Assembly (NCBI GenBank): GCA_902527265.1 | Contig: CABZNY010000002.1 | Location: 1 to 64,000, forward strand | DNA from: an uncultured Pelagibacteraceae bacterium | GTDB taxonomy: Bacteria; Pseudomonadota; Alphaproteobacteria; Pelagibacterales; Pelagibacteraceae | Reading direction: 5' to 3' | DNA: 64,000 nucleotides | Part shown: piece by piece, positions 39,709 through 48,857 of the stretch | Layout of the letters: each line of letters begins with the position of its first letter | Numbering within the stretch: the first letter of the stretch is position 1 | The notes under the pieces: generated by a model | What the model was told of the DNA's origin: nothing | Seen by the model: the letters and a program-made list of their open reading frames with translations, nothing else | The model's database searches: none | Translations under genes and position numbers: made by a program

Positions 39709-40044
39709 GTGGCAACCTTCTCTTCTCACTTATTAGATGCAACAAATGGCTCGCACGCTGCAAATGTTGAAGTAATTATTTATCAAATTAATAAAAATGG
39801 AGAAAAGAAAGTTTTCTGCGAAACTAAATCTGATGAGGGTGGACGAATACTGCAAGAATTTGAATTAAGTAAAGACGACTGCAATTGTGAGTATGAAATG
39901 GTTTGTAAAACTGGCAATTATTTTTTAGAAAAAAAAATAGTTTCAGAAATTAATATTAAATTTAAAATGGAAGATCAAAATAAAAAATATCATGTTCCAA
40001 TTATAATCTCTAAAAATAGCTACACAGTTTGGTGGTCTAAATAA
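39709..40044 (+). CDS. Transthyretin-like / hydroxyisourate hydrolase-related protein, divergent C-terminus, GTG start
   Basis: SSHLLDATNGSHAANVEVIIYQI, DEGGRI, KYHVPIIISKNSYTVWWSK. Confidence 0.7.
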   Translation: MATFSSHLLDATNGSHAANVEVIIYQINKNGEKKVFCETKSDEGGRILQEFELSKDDCNCEYEMVCKTGNYFLEKKIVSEINIKFKMEDQNKKYHVPIIISKNSYTVWWSK

Positions 40045-40045
40045 A

Positions 40046-41212
40046 ATGAGTAAAGAAAATTTAATTCCACAAAAAAATATAAAATTAAATATGTCTAGGC
40101 GTATAAGACGAACTCCATTTACTAATAAAGTAGAGGAATGTGGAGTATCTGATTTTACTGTTGTCAATCACATGCTACTACCTAAAGGTTTTAAAAATAC
40201 TGTAGAAGAAGACTACTGGCATTTAAGAGAACAGGTTCAAGTATGGGATGTGTCTTGTCAAAGACAAGTACAAATCACAGGTCCAGATGCTGAAAAACTT
40301 GTACAAAAAATGACACCGCGATCCATAAAAAAAATGGAAACAGGTAAATGTTTTTATATTCCAATAATTGATGAAACAGCTGGTATGATTAACGATCCAG
40401 TTTTATTAAAACTAGATGACGATATGTTTTGGATTTCAATTGCAGACTCAGATATTTTACTTTGGGCAAAAGGTATTGCTTTAGGATCAAAATTAAATGT
40501 AGAAATTATCGAACCAGATGTCTATCCACTGGCAATTCAAGGTCCAAAATCTGAAGATCTTCTAATTTCAATATTTGGGGAGGATATAAAGAAGTTAAAA
40601 TTTTTTAATTTTAAAGTTTTTGATTTTTTAGGAACTAAACAAATTATTGCCAGATCAGGATATAGTAAACAAGACGGTTTTGAAATATATTTTAAGGGAT
40701 TTGAAACTCATTTTAATGAGACAGAACTCGGAGAAAAACTTTGGGACACTGTTTGGGAGAATGGACAAAAATTTAATATTTCCCCAGGATGTCCAAATTT
40801 AATTGATAGAATTGAGGCAGGATTAATGTCTTACGGAAATGATTTTACAAAAGAAAATAATCCTTTGGAGTGCAATCTTGAAAAATACTGCAAACAAGAA
40901 GATGATCACGATTTTATAGGTAAAGAAGCTTTAAGAAAGATCCAATCTGATGGAATAGTTCAGAAAATGAGAGGAATTTTGTTTGATGGAGATCCATGTA
41001 AGCCAACCGGTGTGCCTCTACCAGTATATTCTAAGGATAATGTAAAAATTGGCCAAATTGCTTCTGGAATATATTCTCCAAGATTTAAAAAAAATATTGG
41101 TCTTTCTATGATTTTAAAAGATTACTGGGAAATTGGAAATGAGGTTTATGTAAATACTTTCAATGGAAAAAATAGAAAAGGCATTATAACTTCTTTACCA
41201 TTTCCAGATTAA
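40046..41212 (+). CDS. DmdA-like aminomethyltransferase (GcvT superfamily)
   Basis: SRRIRRTPFTNKVEECGVSDFTVVNHMLLPKGF, VWDVSCQRQVQITGPDAEKLVQKMTPR, GCPNLIDRIEAGLMSYGNDF resemble DmdA as remembered; not aligned. Confidence 0.68.
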   Translation: MSKENLIPQKNIKLNMSRRIRRTPFTNKVEECGVSDFTVVNHMLLPKGFKNTVEEDYWHLREQVQVWDVSCQRQVQITGPDAEKLVQKMTPRSIKKMETGKCFYIPIIDETAGMINDPVLLKLDDDMFWISIADSDILLWAKGIALGSKLNVEIIEPDVYPLAIQGPKSEDLLISIFGEDIKKLKFFNFKVFDFLGTKQIIARSGYSKQDGFEIYFKGFETHFNETELGEKLWDTVWENGQKFNISPGCPNLIDRIEAGLMSYGNDFTKENNPLECNLEKYCKQEDDHDFIGKEALRKIQSDGIVQKMRGILFDGDPCKPTGVPLPVYSKDNVKIGQIASGIYSPRFKKNIGLSMILKDYWEIGNEVYVNTFNGKNRKGIITSLPFPD

Positions 41213-41228
41213 CCTTATATTTATAATT

Positions 41229-42353
41229 ATGTTTAAACCTGTTATTGCCGGCTTCTCCAGATCGCCTTTTACAATGGCGAGAAAAGGTGCCCTAGTAGAT
41301 ACAAAGCCAGTAAATTTATTAGCAGAGGTAATTAAAAATTTAGTTGCTAAATCCAATGTTAAAAAAGAAGACATTGAAGATATTGTTGTTGGTTGTGCAT
41401 TTCAAACTGGAGAGCAATCATTTAATATTGGAAAGTTGACAACATTTTTAACTAATATGGATGTTAAAACTTCAGGAATGACAGTTGACAGATGGTGTGG
41501 TTCTTCAATGGAAGCTATTCATATTGCTGCAGGTAAAATTTCATTAGGTGCAGGAAAGGTATTTATATGTGGTGGAGTTGAAAGTATGACAAGAGTTAAT
41601 ACAGGGTTTGATCCAATACCTTATCCAGAAAATAAAAATGACAATCCTCACGTATATTTTTCAATGGGAACTACTGCTGAAAATGTTGCTAAAAAATATA
41701 ATATCTCAAGAAGTGAACAACAGGAATTTGCAATCTCAAGTCATCAAAAAGCACATGAAGCACAAACAAAAGGTAATTTTAAAAATGAAATTGTATCAAT
41801 TGGGGATTGTGATAGCGATGGAAATATTAGACCAGGCAGCACAATGGAAAAGTTGGATGGATTAAAACTCGCGTTCGATGAAAATGGAACTGTTACAGCA
41901 GCCACTTCATCACCTTTAACCGATGGTGCAGCTGCAACATTAGTTTGTGAAGAAAGTTATGCAAAAGAAAATAATTTAAATATTTTGGGAAGAATTATTT
42001 CTACGGCAGTACAAGGTTGTGACCCTGACTTTATGGGGCTAGGGCCAATTGGAGCATCAAAAAAAGCTTTAGAAAGAGCTAATTTGTCAGCAGATAAAAT
42101 TGATATTGTTGAATTGAATGAGGCTTTCGCATCTCAATCCTTAGCATGTATTAAAGATTTAGGTATAGACAAAGATAAAGTTAATTTAGATGGTGGAGCG
42201 CTTGCCCTTGGACATCCTCTTGGAGCTACAGGTGCAAGAATTACAGGCAAAGCTGCTGAATTACTTAAAAGAGAAAATAAAAAATATGCACTTTCAACTC
42301 AGTGTATTGGTTTGGGTATGGGAATTGCTACAATAATTGAATCTATAAACTAA
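41229..42353 (+). CDS. Thiolase / acetyl-CoA acyltransferase
   Basis: VDRWCGSSMEAIHIAAGKI (active Cys), ELNEAFASQSLA, GGALALGHPLGATGAR, LSTQCIGLGMG. Confidence 0.93.
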   Translation: MFKPVIAGFSRSPFTMARKGALVDTKPVNLLAEVIKNLVAKSNVKKEDIEDIVVGCAFQTGEQSFNIGKLTTFLTNMDVKTSGMTVDRWCGSSMEAIHIAAGKISLGAGKVFICGGVESMTRVNTGFDPIPYPENKNDNPHVYFSMGTTAENVAKKYNISRSEQQEFAISSHQKAHEAQTKGNFKNEIVSIGDCDSDGNIRPGSTMEKLDGLKLAFDENGTVTAATSSPLTDGAAATLVCEESYAKENNLNILGRIISTAVQGCDPDFMGLGPIGASKKALERANLSADKIDIVELNEAFASQSLACIKDLGIDKDKVNLDGGALALGHPLGATGARITGKAAELLKRENKKYALSTQCIGLGMGIATIIESIN

Positions 42354-42354
42354 A

Positions 42355-43209
42355 CTATCTATTTATTCCTCTTAATCTCTCAGATCTTCTTCTTAAAAGC
42401 TCAGCTGTTAGTAAAATTAATACTGACAAAACTATTAAGCAAGTTGCTACAGCTAAAATTGTAGGACTTAATTGTTCTCTAAGACCTGTCCACATTTGAA
42501 TTGGAATTGTTGTATTATCTAAGCCAGCTAAGAATAATACGACTACAACCTCATCAAATGATGTAACAAAAGCAAACAAGCCACCAGAAATAACACCAGG
42601 TAGAATTAATGGTAAAGTTATTTTCATAAAAGTATTAAATGGATTGCTTCCTAAGCTGGAGGCTGCTCTTGTAATACTATGATCAAATCCAGAAAGCGTT
42701 GCGGTTACTGTTATTACTACAAATGGAGTTCCTAAAATAATATGAGCTAAAATTATACCTAAATGTGTTGCAGCTAAACCTACTTTTGCCATGAAAAAGA
42801 AAATTGCAACTCCAGAAATAATTAGAGGAACAATCATTGGAGATATTAAAGTTGCCATAATCAGACCTTTGTATGGCATATGTCTGCTGCTCAAACCAAG
42901 AGCAGCTAAGGTTCCAAGTATAATTGACCCTATCGTTGCAAATATAGCAATGATAAAACTATTCTTTGCTGCTAATCCCCACGGATTCTTTGTTCCATAA
43001 ACCATATCTTTGTACCATCTTGTAGAAAAAGCATCTGGATCAAGTCTCTTCATCCCATCTGTAAAGACTAAAAACTCCTCCGCATTAAATGATAATGGAA
43101 AAATTACAAATAAAGGTGCAATTAAAAAAAAGAAAACACATCCACAAACAAAAAGATAAAAATAATGCCAAATTCTGTAATGAGGTTCTGTATATTTAGG
43201 TAAAGCCAT
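42355..43209 (-). CDS. potC: Spermidine/putrescine-type ABC transporter permease (PotC-like)
   Basis: AASSLGSNPFNTFMKITLPLILPGVISGGLFAFVTSFDEVVVVLFL. Confidence 0.85.
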   Translation of the reverse strand: MALPKYTEPHYRIWHYFYLFVCGCVFFFLIAPLFVIFPLSFNAEEFLVFTDGMKRLDPDAFSTRWYKDMVYGTKNPWGLAAKNSFIIAIFATIGSIILGTLAALGLSSRHMPYKGLIMATLISPMIVPLIISGVAIFFFMAKVGLAATHLGIILAHIILGTPFVVITVTATLSGFDHSITRAASSLGSNPFNTFMKITLPLILPGVISGGLFAFVTSFDEVVVVLFLAGLDNTTIPIQMWTGLREQLSPTILAVATCLIVLSVLILLTAELLRRRSERLRGINR

Positions 43210-43211
43210 AA

Positions 43212-44465
43212 TTATCCTAGTTTAATATTATCAACTCCTACAAGTTTGTTATAAATCCAATAAATAACAAGTACTCCAGTCAAAAGCATCAAACCCATCG
43301 CGGATGCAAAGCTCCAATCTAAAGTACTCTTCATGTGATAAGCTATTTGGTTACTGATAAGTGTTCCTGAGGCTCCACCTACTAAAGCTGGAGTTATGTA
43401 ATATCCAATTGCAAGAATAAATACTAATAAACAACCTGCCCCGATACCTGGAATTGTTAGCGGGAAATAAACTTTAAAAAAAGCTACTACTGGAGTAGCT
43501 CCTAAAGACTTACCTGCTCTCATAAGGCTAGGAGAAATTGTTTTCATAACGCTGTACAAAGGTAATACCATAAATGGTAAAAGTATTTGTGTCATTGCAA
43601 CATAAGTCCCGGTCTTGTTATACATCATCTCTGGTCTGTTATCATCGGCCACAAGGCCAATCCAAACAAAAAAGTCATTAACAATTCCTTGTTGCTGTAA
43701 CAAAATCATCCAACTGGCTGTTCGTACAAGTAATGAGGTCCAAAAAGGCAGCAGTACACAAATCATTAGCAAATTACTGTACTTCATTGGAAGGGTTGCT
43801 AATAAATGTGCAATTGGATAAGCCATTAAAAAACAAAATAGAGTTACAAAAAATGCTACTTCCAAAGTTCTTGACCATAAAATTCTATGAATTCTTCTAT
43901 CTTCAGATACCTGAACTATTTTACCATCTTCGTTTGAGTACATATCAACACCCTTTAAATATTTAGAGTAAGTGTATGCTGGGGCTCTTCTTTTAATTGC
44001 CCTCCAGTATTCAACATTTCTCCATCTTTTATGCACTTTCATTATTTGCTCTTTATAATTACCTTCTTCAAATTTCTTTTGCTTTCTTGCTAATTTTTTC
44101 AAAACACTTTTAAAGCCATTTTTTTCATAATTTAGCTGCGTTTGTAATTTTCCTGCAGTCTTATTTTTTACTAAAATTTTGTAATCCAGATAAAACGCTT
44201 CGAATACTTCTTCTGGTGGAAGTTCTTTTCCATCCCACTGTTCCATAGCTTTATATGTTTTAGGCAACATATTGGTAACCATCTTATCGTCAATACTTCG
44301 TGAAAACATATCAGCAATTGGGACTATGTAAGTTATGATAAGAAATAAGAGTAATGGGGTTACTAAAAGAAATGCTTTTATTTTATTTTTTTTTTCTGCT
44401 TTTTTAAGACTTTCCTCTAAAGGAATTCCATCAGTAGATAGTATTTTTTGTGTTTCTGAGCTCAT
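43212..44465 (-). CDS. potB: Spermidine/putrescine-type ABC transporter permease (PotB-like) with long insertion after TM1
   Basis: AGKSLGATPVVAFFKVYFPLTIPGIGAGCLLVFILAIGYYITPALVGG; ~130-residue hydrophilic insert between first and second TM segments. Confidence 0.85.
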   Translation of the reverse strand: MSSETQKILSTDGIPLEESLKKAEKKNKIKAFLLVTPLLLFLIITYIVPIADMFSRSIDDKMVTNMLPKTYKAMEQWDGKELPPEEVFEAFYLDYKILVKNKTAGKLQTQLNYEKNGFKSVLKKLARKQKKFEEGNYKEQIMKVHKRWRNVEYWRAIKRRAPAYTYSKYLKGVDMYSNEDGKIVQVSEDRRIHRILWSRTLEVAFFVTLFCFLMAYPIAHLLATLPMKYSNLLMICVLLPFWTSLLVRTASWMILLQQQGIVNDFFVWIGLVADDNRPEMMYNKTGTYVAMTQILLPFMVLPLYSVMKTISPSLMRAGKSLGATPVVAFFKVYFPLTIPGIGAGCLLVFILAIGYYITPALVGGASGTLISNQIAYHMKSTLDWSFASAMGLMLLTGVLVIYWIYNKLVGVDNIKLG

Positions 44466-44496
44466 AAAAAAAAGGGCGGTTAAAATAACCGCCCTT
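44466..44496 (-). terminator. Intrinsic terminator-like hairpin between SBP and potB genes
   Basis: Minus strand: AAGGGCGGTTA-TTT-TAACCGCCCTT then T run ending at the potB ATG; 11-bp perfect stem, 3-nt loop. Confidence 0.8.
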
Positions 44497-44531
44497 AATA
44501 TAATATAAAATTAAAGTGTTTAAAACTTTAA

Positions 44532-45650
44532 TTATTTAATACTAGCTTTCATAGCTTCCCACTGTTCACCAAGTTCTGTACCATTATCAGCCCAGTACTC
44601 AGCGTCTACTAAGAAGTATCTTTTTAAATTAGCTGGTGCAGTTGGCATATGTGGAACCATATTAGTTTTTCCATCTTTATACCAAGGCTCTCCTGCTTCC
44701 ATAACTGCAATAGATGATTTTCTCCATGGAGCATATGCAATATATTTTGCACTTCCTGCTAACATTTCAGTATTTGTCATCATAGCTAAAGCTTTCATAG
44801 CGTCTGCTTCGTTTGGTCCACCTTTAACTAATGCAAAATATTCATAGTCAAGACCTTGTCCATCCCAAACTTGAACTATTGGAGCACCTTCTCCAACTGT
44901 TGCATTGAAAAATCTTCCATTCCAACCAGTTGCCATTACAACTTCACCACTCATTAATAGTTCTGGTGGTTGAGCACCTGCTGACCAAAATACACATCCG
45001 CCATTTGGATCTTCACAAAGTGCTTTGATTTTGTTCATTGCTCTTGTTACGTAAGCTGGATCTTCTAATTTCTTATATATAAATTCTCCACCTTTACCCA
45101 TTTTTACACCATCAGCTGCCAAAGCGATTTCTAAGTTTGTAAGAGCACTTTTGTAAATAGCTCTTTTTCCTGGAAATCTTTTTGTGTTGAAGAAATCTTT
45201 TAAAGTTGATGGAGTGCTTTTTAATAGATCACTATTGTAAGCATAGTTCCAAGAATATAAAATATTTCCTACAGCACATTTACTAGGCATGTCTGTAAAG
45301 AAGTCTTCACTTGCAGGTGTACCATCTGGAGCTGGTGGAAAGTCTTTGTCAAAATCAAATTCAACAAAAATACCTTCGTCACAACCATTGATAGTGTCAT
45401 AAGCAAATACATCTATAATATCCCATGTAATCGCTCCTGCTTCTTTTTGGGCTTTGATTTCTGATAATCCACCAGAATAATCTACCCATTCGATAGGGAT
45501 ACCCAATGCTTTTGCAGTCGGATCACCATATCCTAACTTTTGACTTTCTGTGTAAGCTCCACCCCATGATGCAACAACTACTGCAAATGCTGATGAAGAT
45601 ACTGAGATAGCAAAAGTTACGGCAAGTAATAATTTACTTAATTTTCTCAT
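44532..45650 (-). CDS. potD: Spermidine/putrescine-type ABC transporter substrate-binding protein (PotD-like)
   Basis: Signal peptide; VVASWGGAYTESQKLGYGDPTAKALGIPIEWVDYSGG. Confidence 0.85.
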   Translation of the reverse strand: MRKLSKLLLAVTFAISVSSSAFAVVVASWGGAYTESQKLGYGDPTAKALGIPIEWVDYSGGLSEIKAQKEAGAITWDIIDVFAYDTINGCDEGIFVEFDFDKDFPPAPDGTPASEDFFTDMPSKCAVGNILYSWNYAYNSDLLKSTPSTLKDFFNTKRFPGKRAIYKSALTNLEIALAADGVKMGKGGEFIYKKLEDPAYVTRAMNKIKALCEDPNGGCVFWSAGAQPPELLMSGEVVMATGWNGRFFNATVGEGAPIVQVWDGQGLDYEYFALVKGGPNEADAMKALAMMTNTEMLAGSAKYIAYAPWRKSSIAVMEAGEPWYKDGKTNMVPHMPTAPANLKRYFLVDAEYWADNGTELGEQWEAMKASIK

Positions 45651-45749
45651 TTATCCTCCGTTTAAACGTTTTTTTTATAAAAAACGAAGTACAGCAACAT
45701 AGGAAAAGAGAGTCAACAGGGGATTTTGGTAATTTTGTAATAATTTTGG

Positions 45750-46835
45750 TTATTTTGGGTCTAAAGCTCTTGCATCACGACTGTTCCATCCAATATCAAT
45801 CTCATTTCCAAGCTTAATATCTAAATTTTGAGAACTGTTTGGAACTTTTAAAATAAATTCAGAATTGCCTAGTAAATTAAGTCTCACTCTAGTGTGATCA
45901 CCATGATAAATGATTTCCTCAATTTTACCCTTTTGGTTATTATCCATTTTATCTTTAGGATCAATCAATGCTCTTTCAGGTCTAATTGAAACTGTAGTTT
46001 TTTCACCAACAGACTTAACTGAAATTGGATTTGCAATTATTTCACCCTTATCTAGTTTAACTTTACAGGATCCATTTGATATATCTGAAATTTCACCAGC
46101 AAAAGTATTATTCTCTCCAATAAACTCTGCAACGAAAGAATTAACAGGTTCTTCATATAATTTATCTGGACTTGAGAGTTGCTGGACTTTACCATCATTA
46201 AATACTGCTATTCTGTTTGACATTGTTAATGCTTCACCTTGATCGTGAGTCACATACACAACTGTTACACCAATACTCTCATGAATATGTTTAATTTCAT
46301 ACTGCATACTCTCTCTTAAATTTTTATCTAAAGCACCTAAAGGTTCGTCCATTAAAACTACTGATGGATCAAATACCAATGCTCTTGCTACAGCTACTCT
46401 TTGTTGTTGACCACCAGAGAGTTGTCCTGGCATACGATTTCCAAATTCTGACAATGAAACCATTGCCAAAGCTTTATCTACTTTTTTCTCAATATCTTCT
46501 TTTGAAATTTTTCTCACCCTTAGAGGAAAGGCTAAATTTTCAAAAACTGTCATATGAGGGAAAAGAGCATAATTTTGAAAGACCATTCCAATACCTCTTT
46601 TGTGTGGAGGAATATTTGAAATTGGATTATTATCTAAATAGATTTCTCCATTAGTAGGAGTTTCAAAACCAGCAAGCATCATTAAGCACGTAGTTTTTCC
46701 TGAACCAGAAGGTCCGAGCATTGTTACGAACTCACCTTCTTTGATATCTAAATTTAAATCTTTAACTACTAATACTTTTCCATCGTAGCTTTTGTCCACT
46801 TTATCAAATTTTACGAAATCTTCTTTTTTTGACAT
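45750..46835 (-). CDS. potA: Spermidine/putrescine-type ABC transporter ATP-binding protein (PotA-like)
   Basis: GPSGSGKTTCLMMLAGFETPTNGEI, LSGGQQQRVAVARAL, TOBE-like C-term. Confidence 0.92.
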   Translation of the reverse strand: MSKKEDFVKFDKVDKSYDGKVLVVKDLNLDIKEGEFVTMLGPSGSGKTTCLMMLAGFETPTNGEIYLDNNPISNIPPHKRGIGMVFQNYALFPHMTVFENLAFPLRVRKISKEDIEKKVDKALAMVSLSEFGNRMPGQLSGGQQQRVAVARALVFDPSVVLMDEPLGALDKNLRESMQYEIKHIHESIGVTVVYVTHDQGEALTMSNRIAVFNDGKVQQLSSPDKLYEEPVNSFVAEFIGENNTFAGEISDISNGSCKVKLDKGEIIANPISVKSVGEKTTVSIRPERALIDPKDKMDNNQKGKIEEIIYHGDHTRVRLNLLGNSEFILKVPNSSQNLDIKLGNEIDIGWNSRDARALDPK

Positions 46836-46880
46836 ATGCTAGTTTTTAAAACACTTAGTTTAGTTGTTTGCAACAGTTAA

Positions 46881-48050
46881 TTAACTCTTAATATGTAACT
46901 CCTTTGGAAAATTACAAAATAATTCACATCCTTTGTCTGTAACTCTTATGGCTTCAGATGCTTCAACCCCCCAATCACCAAATTGCATAACAGCTATCAT
47001 ATGAAAACAGGCATTTGGAACTAATTCGGTCATTTCTCCTTTATATAGGTTAAGAGTATGTTCGCCCCAATCTGGCGGATAACCTATTCCAATTGAATAA
47101 CCAGTTCTTGATTTTTTTTCTATGCCGTATTTATCTAGAATACCCCAAAAAGCTTGCGCTACATCATTTGCTGTATTTCCTGGTTTAGTGGCATCTACTC
47201 CAGCTTGCAAAGCCTCGATAGTTTTGTTCATTGTGTCTATTTTTAATTGATCGGGTTTTCCAAGTAAGACTGTTCTGGCCATTGGCGCATGATATCTTTT
47301 ATAAACTCCAGACAACTCAACAATAGTCGCCTCACCTTCAACAAACTTGTCCTGGGTTGCTGTTAAATGAGATGCAGATGTTCCTTTTCCTGTTGGTAAA
47401 AGTGTTGCGATACTAGAATACTCTCCACCAAACTCTGGTGTCCCATAAAATAAAGTTTTTTGTATGTCACCTACTGCATCGCATTGTCTTACCCCTGGTT
47501 TAATTACATTCATTGCAGTCTTCATTCCTTTTTCTGAAATTAGCGCGGCGGTTTTCATATAGTTAATCTCTGCATCAGATTTTGCAAATCTTGCCCAATT
47601 AACTAATCGTTCTGAATCTTTTATTTTTGCATTCGGTAAACCTTGTTTTATCTTTTCATAGCAAAAAGCAGTGAAGTAATGAGCATCCATCTCAACTCCA
47701 ATTGAAAGCTTATCCCAATTTCTATCTTTAATAATCTGTACTAAATAATCATAAGGATGTTCTGGCCATGTATGAATATAATTTTCATCATACACAATTA
47801 TATTTTCATCTTTCAGATACGTTTTTATATATGCACCTCCTGAGTCTTGAGCTCTTACAAAACATAAAGGTTCATCAGCATTAACATGAACAATAGCACA
47901 CTGTGCATAATAAAAAGACCATGCATCATACCCAGTTAAATAATTCATATTATTCGTATCATGAGAGATTAAAAGTTCGATACCTTTATCCTGCATCATC
48001 GACTGAACTTTTTTTAATCTTTGTTTATATTCATCTTTAGTAAATGACAT
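46881..48050 (-). CDS. M24 family creatinase/Xaa-Pro peptidase-like, resembles ectoine hydrolase DoeA/EutD
   Basis: NNMNYLTGYDAWSFYYAQ, IGVEMDAHYFTA, GTPEFGGEYSSIATLLPTGKGTSASHLT, IGIGYPPDWGEHTLNL. Confidence 0.75.
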   Translation of the reverse strand: MSFTKDEYKQRLKKVQSMMQDKGIELLISHDTNNMNYLTGYDAWSFYYAQCAIVHVNADEPLCFVRAQDSGGAYIKTYLKDENIIVYDENYIHTWPEHPYDYLVQIIKDRNWDKLSIGVEMDAHYFTAFCYEKIKQGLPNAKIKDSERLVNWARFAKSDAEINYMKTAALISEKGMKTAMNVIKPGVRQCDAVGDIQKTLFYGTPEFGGEYSSIATLLPTGKGTSASHLTATQDKFVEGEATIVELSGVYKRYHAPMARTVLLGKPDQLKIDTMNKTIEALQAGVDATKPGNTANDVAQAFWGILDKYGIEKKSRTGYSIGIGYPPDWGEHTLNLYKGEMTELVPNACFHMIAVMQFGDWGVEASEAIRVTDKGCELFCNFPKELHIKS

Positions 48051-48056
48051 AAATTT

Positions 48057-48797
48057 CTATCTGAATAATTTACCAAAACCTTTTACAAGGTTATTTTTAT
48101 TTATTTGGACAAGAGTATCCCAAATTAAAGCCTGATTACTTGATAAAACAATGGTGTTAAGTTTTTTCTCAAGTTTATCAATTATTGGTAATACTGGCAG
48201 GGCTGTACAAGATACAAATAATGCATCCGCTCCATTTAAATTTATTTTAGACAGGACATCATACAAATAATTCTGGTCTACTTTTCCAATGTCATAATCT
48301 GCTTCTATATCAAAGTATGAATTGGATGTTATTTCAAAACCTTCAGACCTAAAATATTCCATAACCTCATCATTAAGTTTTTTGCTGTAGGGAGTAAATA
48401 GCGAAAGCTTTTTAATATTTAACTTTTTTAATGCTTTTATTGCGGCTGTACTTGGTGTTGTAACTTGAGCCATTGGTTTTGCTGCTTTTACCTTTTGCTC
48501 AATAGAGTTATAGCCTGCTGCAATAGTTCCTGAGGTGCATCCGTAGACAACACAATCAATATCTTGATCTGGTAAAATATCTTTTGTTACACTGGTTACT
48601 TTATCTGACATTTTGATCAGATTTTCTTTGGTTAAAGGATTATAACACTCTATTCTATTAACAAAAAAATCAATTTTCCTATCCTTAATTACATTAATAA
48701 AATCTCTCTCAATCATAAAATCACTTGCAAGAGCAATAAGGCCAACTCGTGGATTTGATTTACTTATGTATTTTGGTTCTATTTTTGTTGAATTCAT
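48057..48797 (-). CDS. Asp/Glu racemase-superfamily protein (maleate isomerase / arylmalonate decarboxylase / EutA-like)
   Basis: Two Cys motifs VVYGCTSGTIAAG and LFVSCTALPVLP; RVGLIALASDFMIERDF. Confidence 0.78.
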   Translation of the reverse strand: MNSTKIEPKYISKSNPRVGLIALASDFMIERDFINVIKDRKIDFFVNRIECYNPLTKENLIKMSDKVTSVTKDILPDQDIDCVVYGCTSGTIAAGYNSIEQKVKAAKPMAQVTTPSTAAIKALKKLNIKKLSLFTPYSKKLNDEVMEYFRSEGFEITSNSYFDIEADYDIGKVDQNYLYDVLSKINLNGADALFVSCTALPVLPIIDKLEKKLNTIVLSSNQALIWDTLVQINKNNLVKGFGKLFR

Positions 48798-48857
48798 ATT
48801 TTAAAAAAGTGAATATATCATAAGTTCGTGAATAATCATTAATATTAAATGAATTGA

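Noticed and set aside
45668-45687. cgttttttttataaaaaacg A/T inverted repeat upstream of potD
   Set aside because: Pure A/T stem in an AT-rich genome; likely chance or promoter composition.
45910-46242. 110-aa plus-strand ORF antisense to potA (and similar short antisense ORFs across the window)
   Set aside because: All overlap confident CDSs and lack independent evidence of coding.
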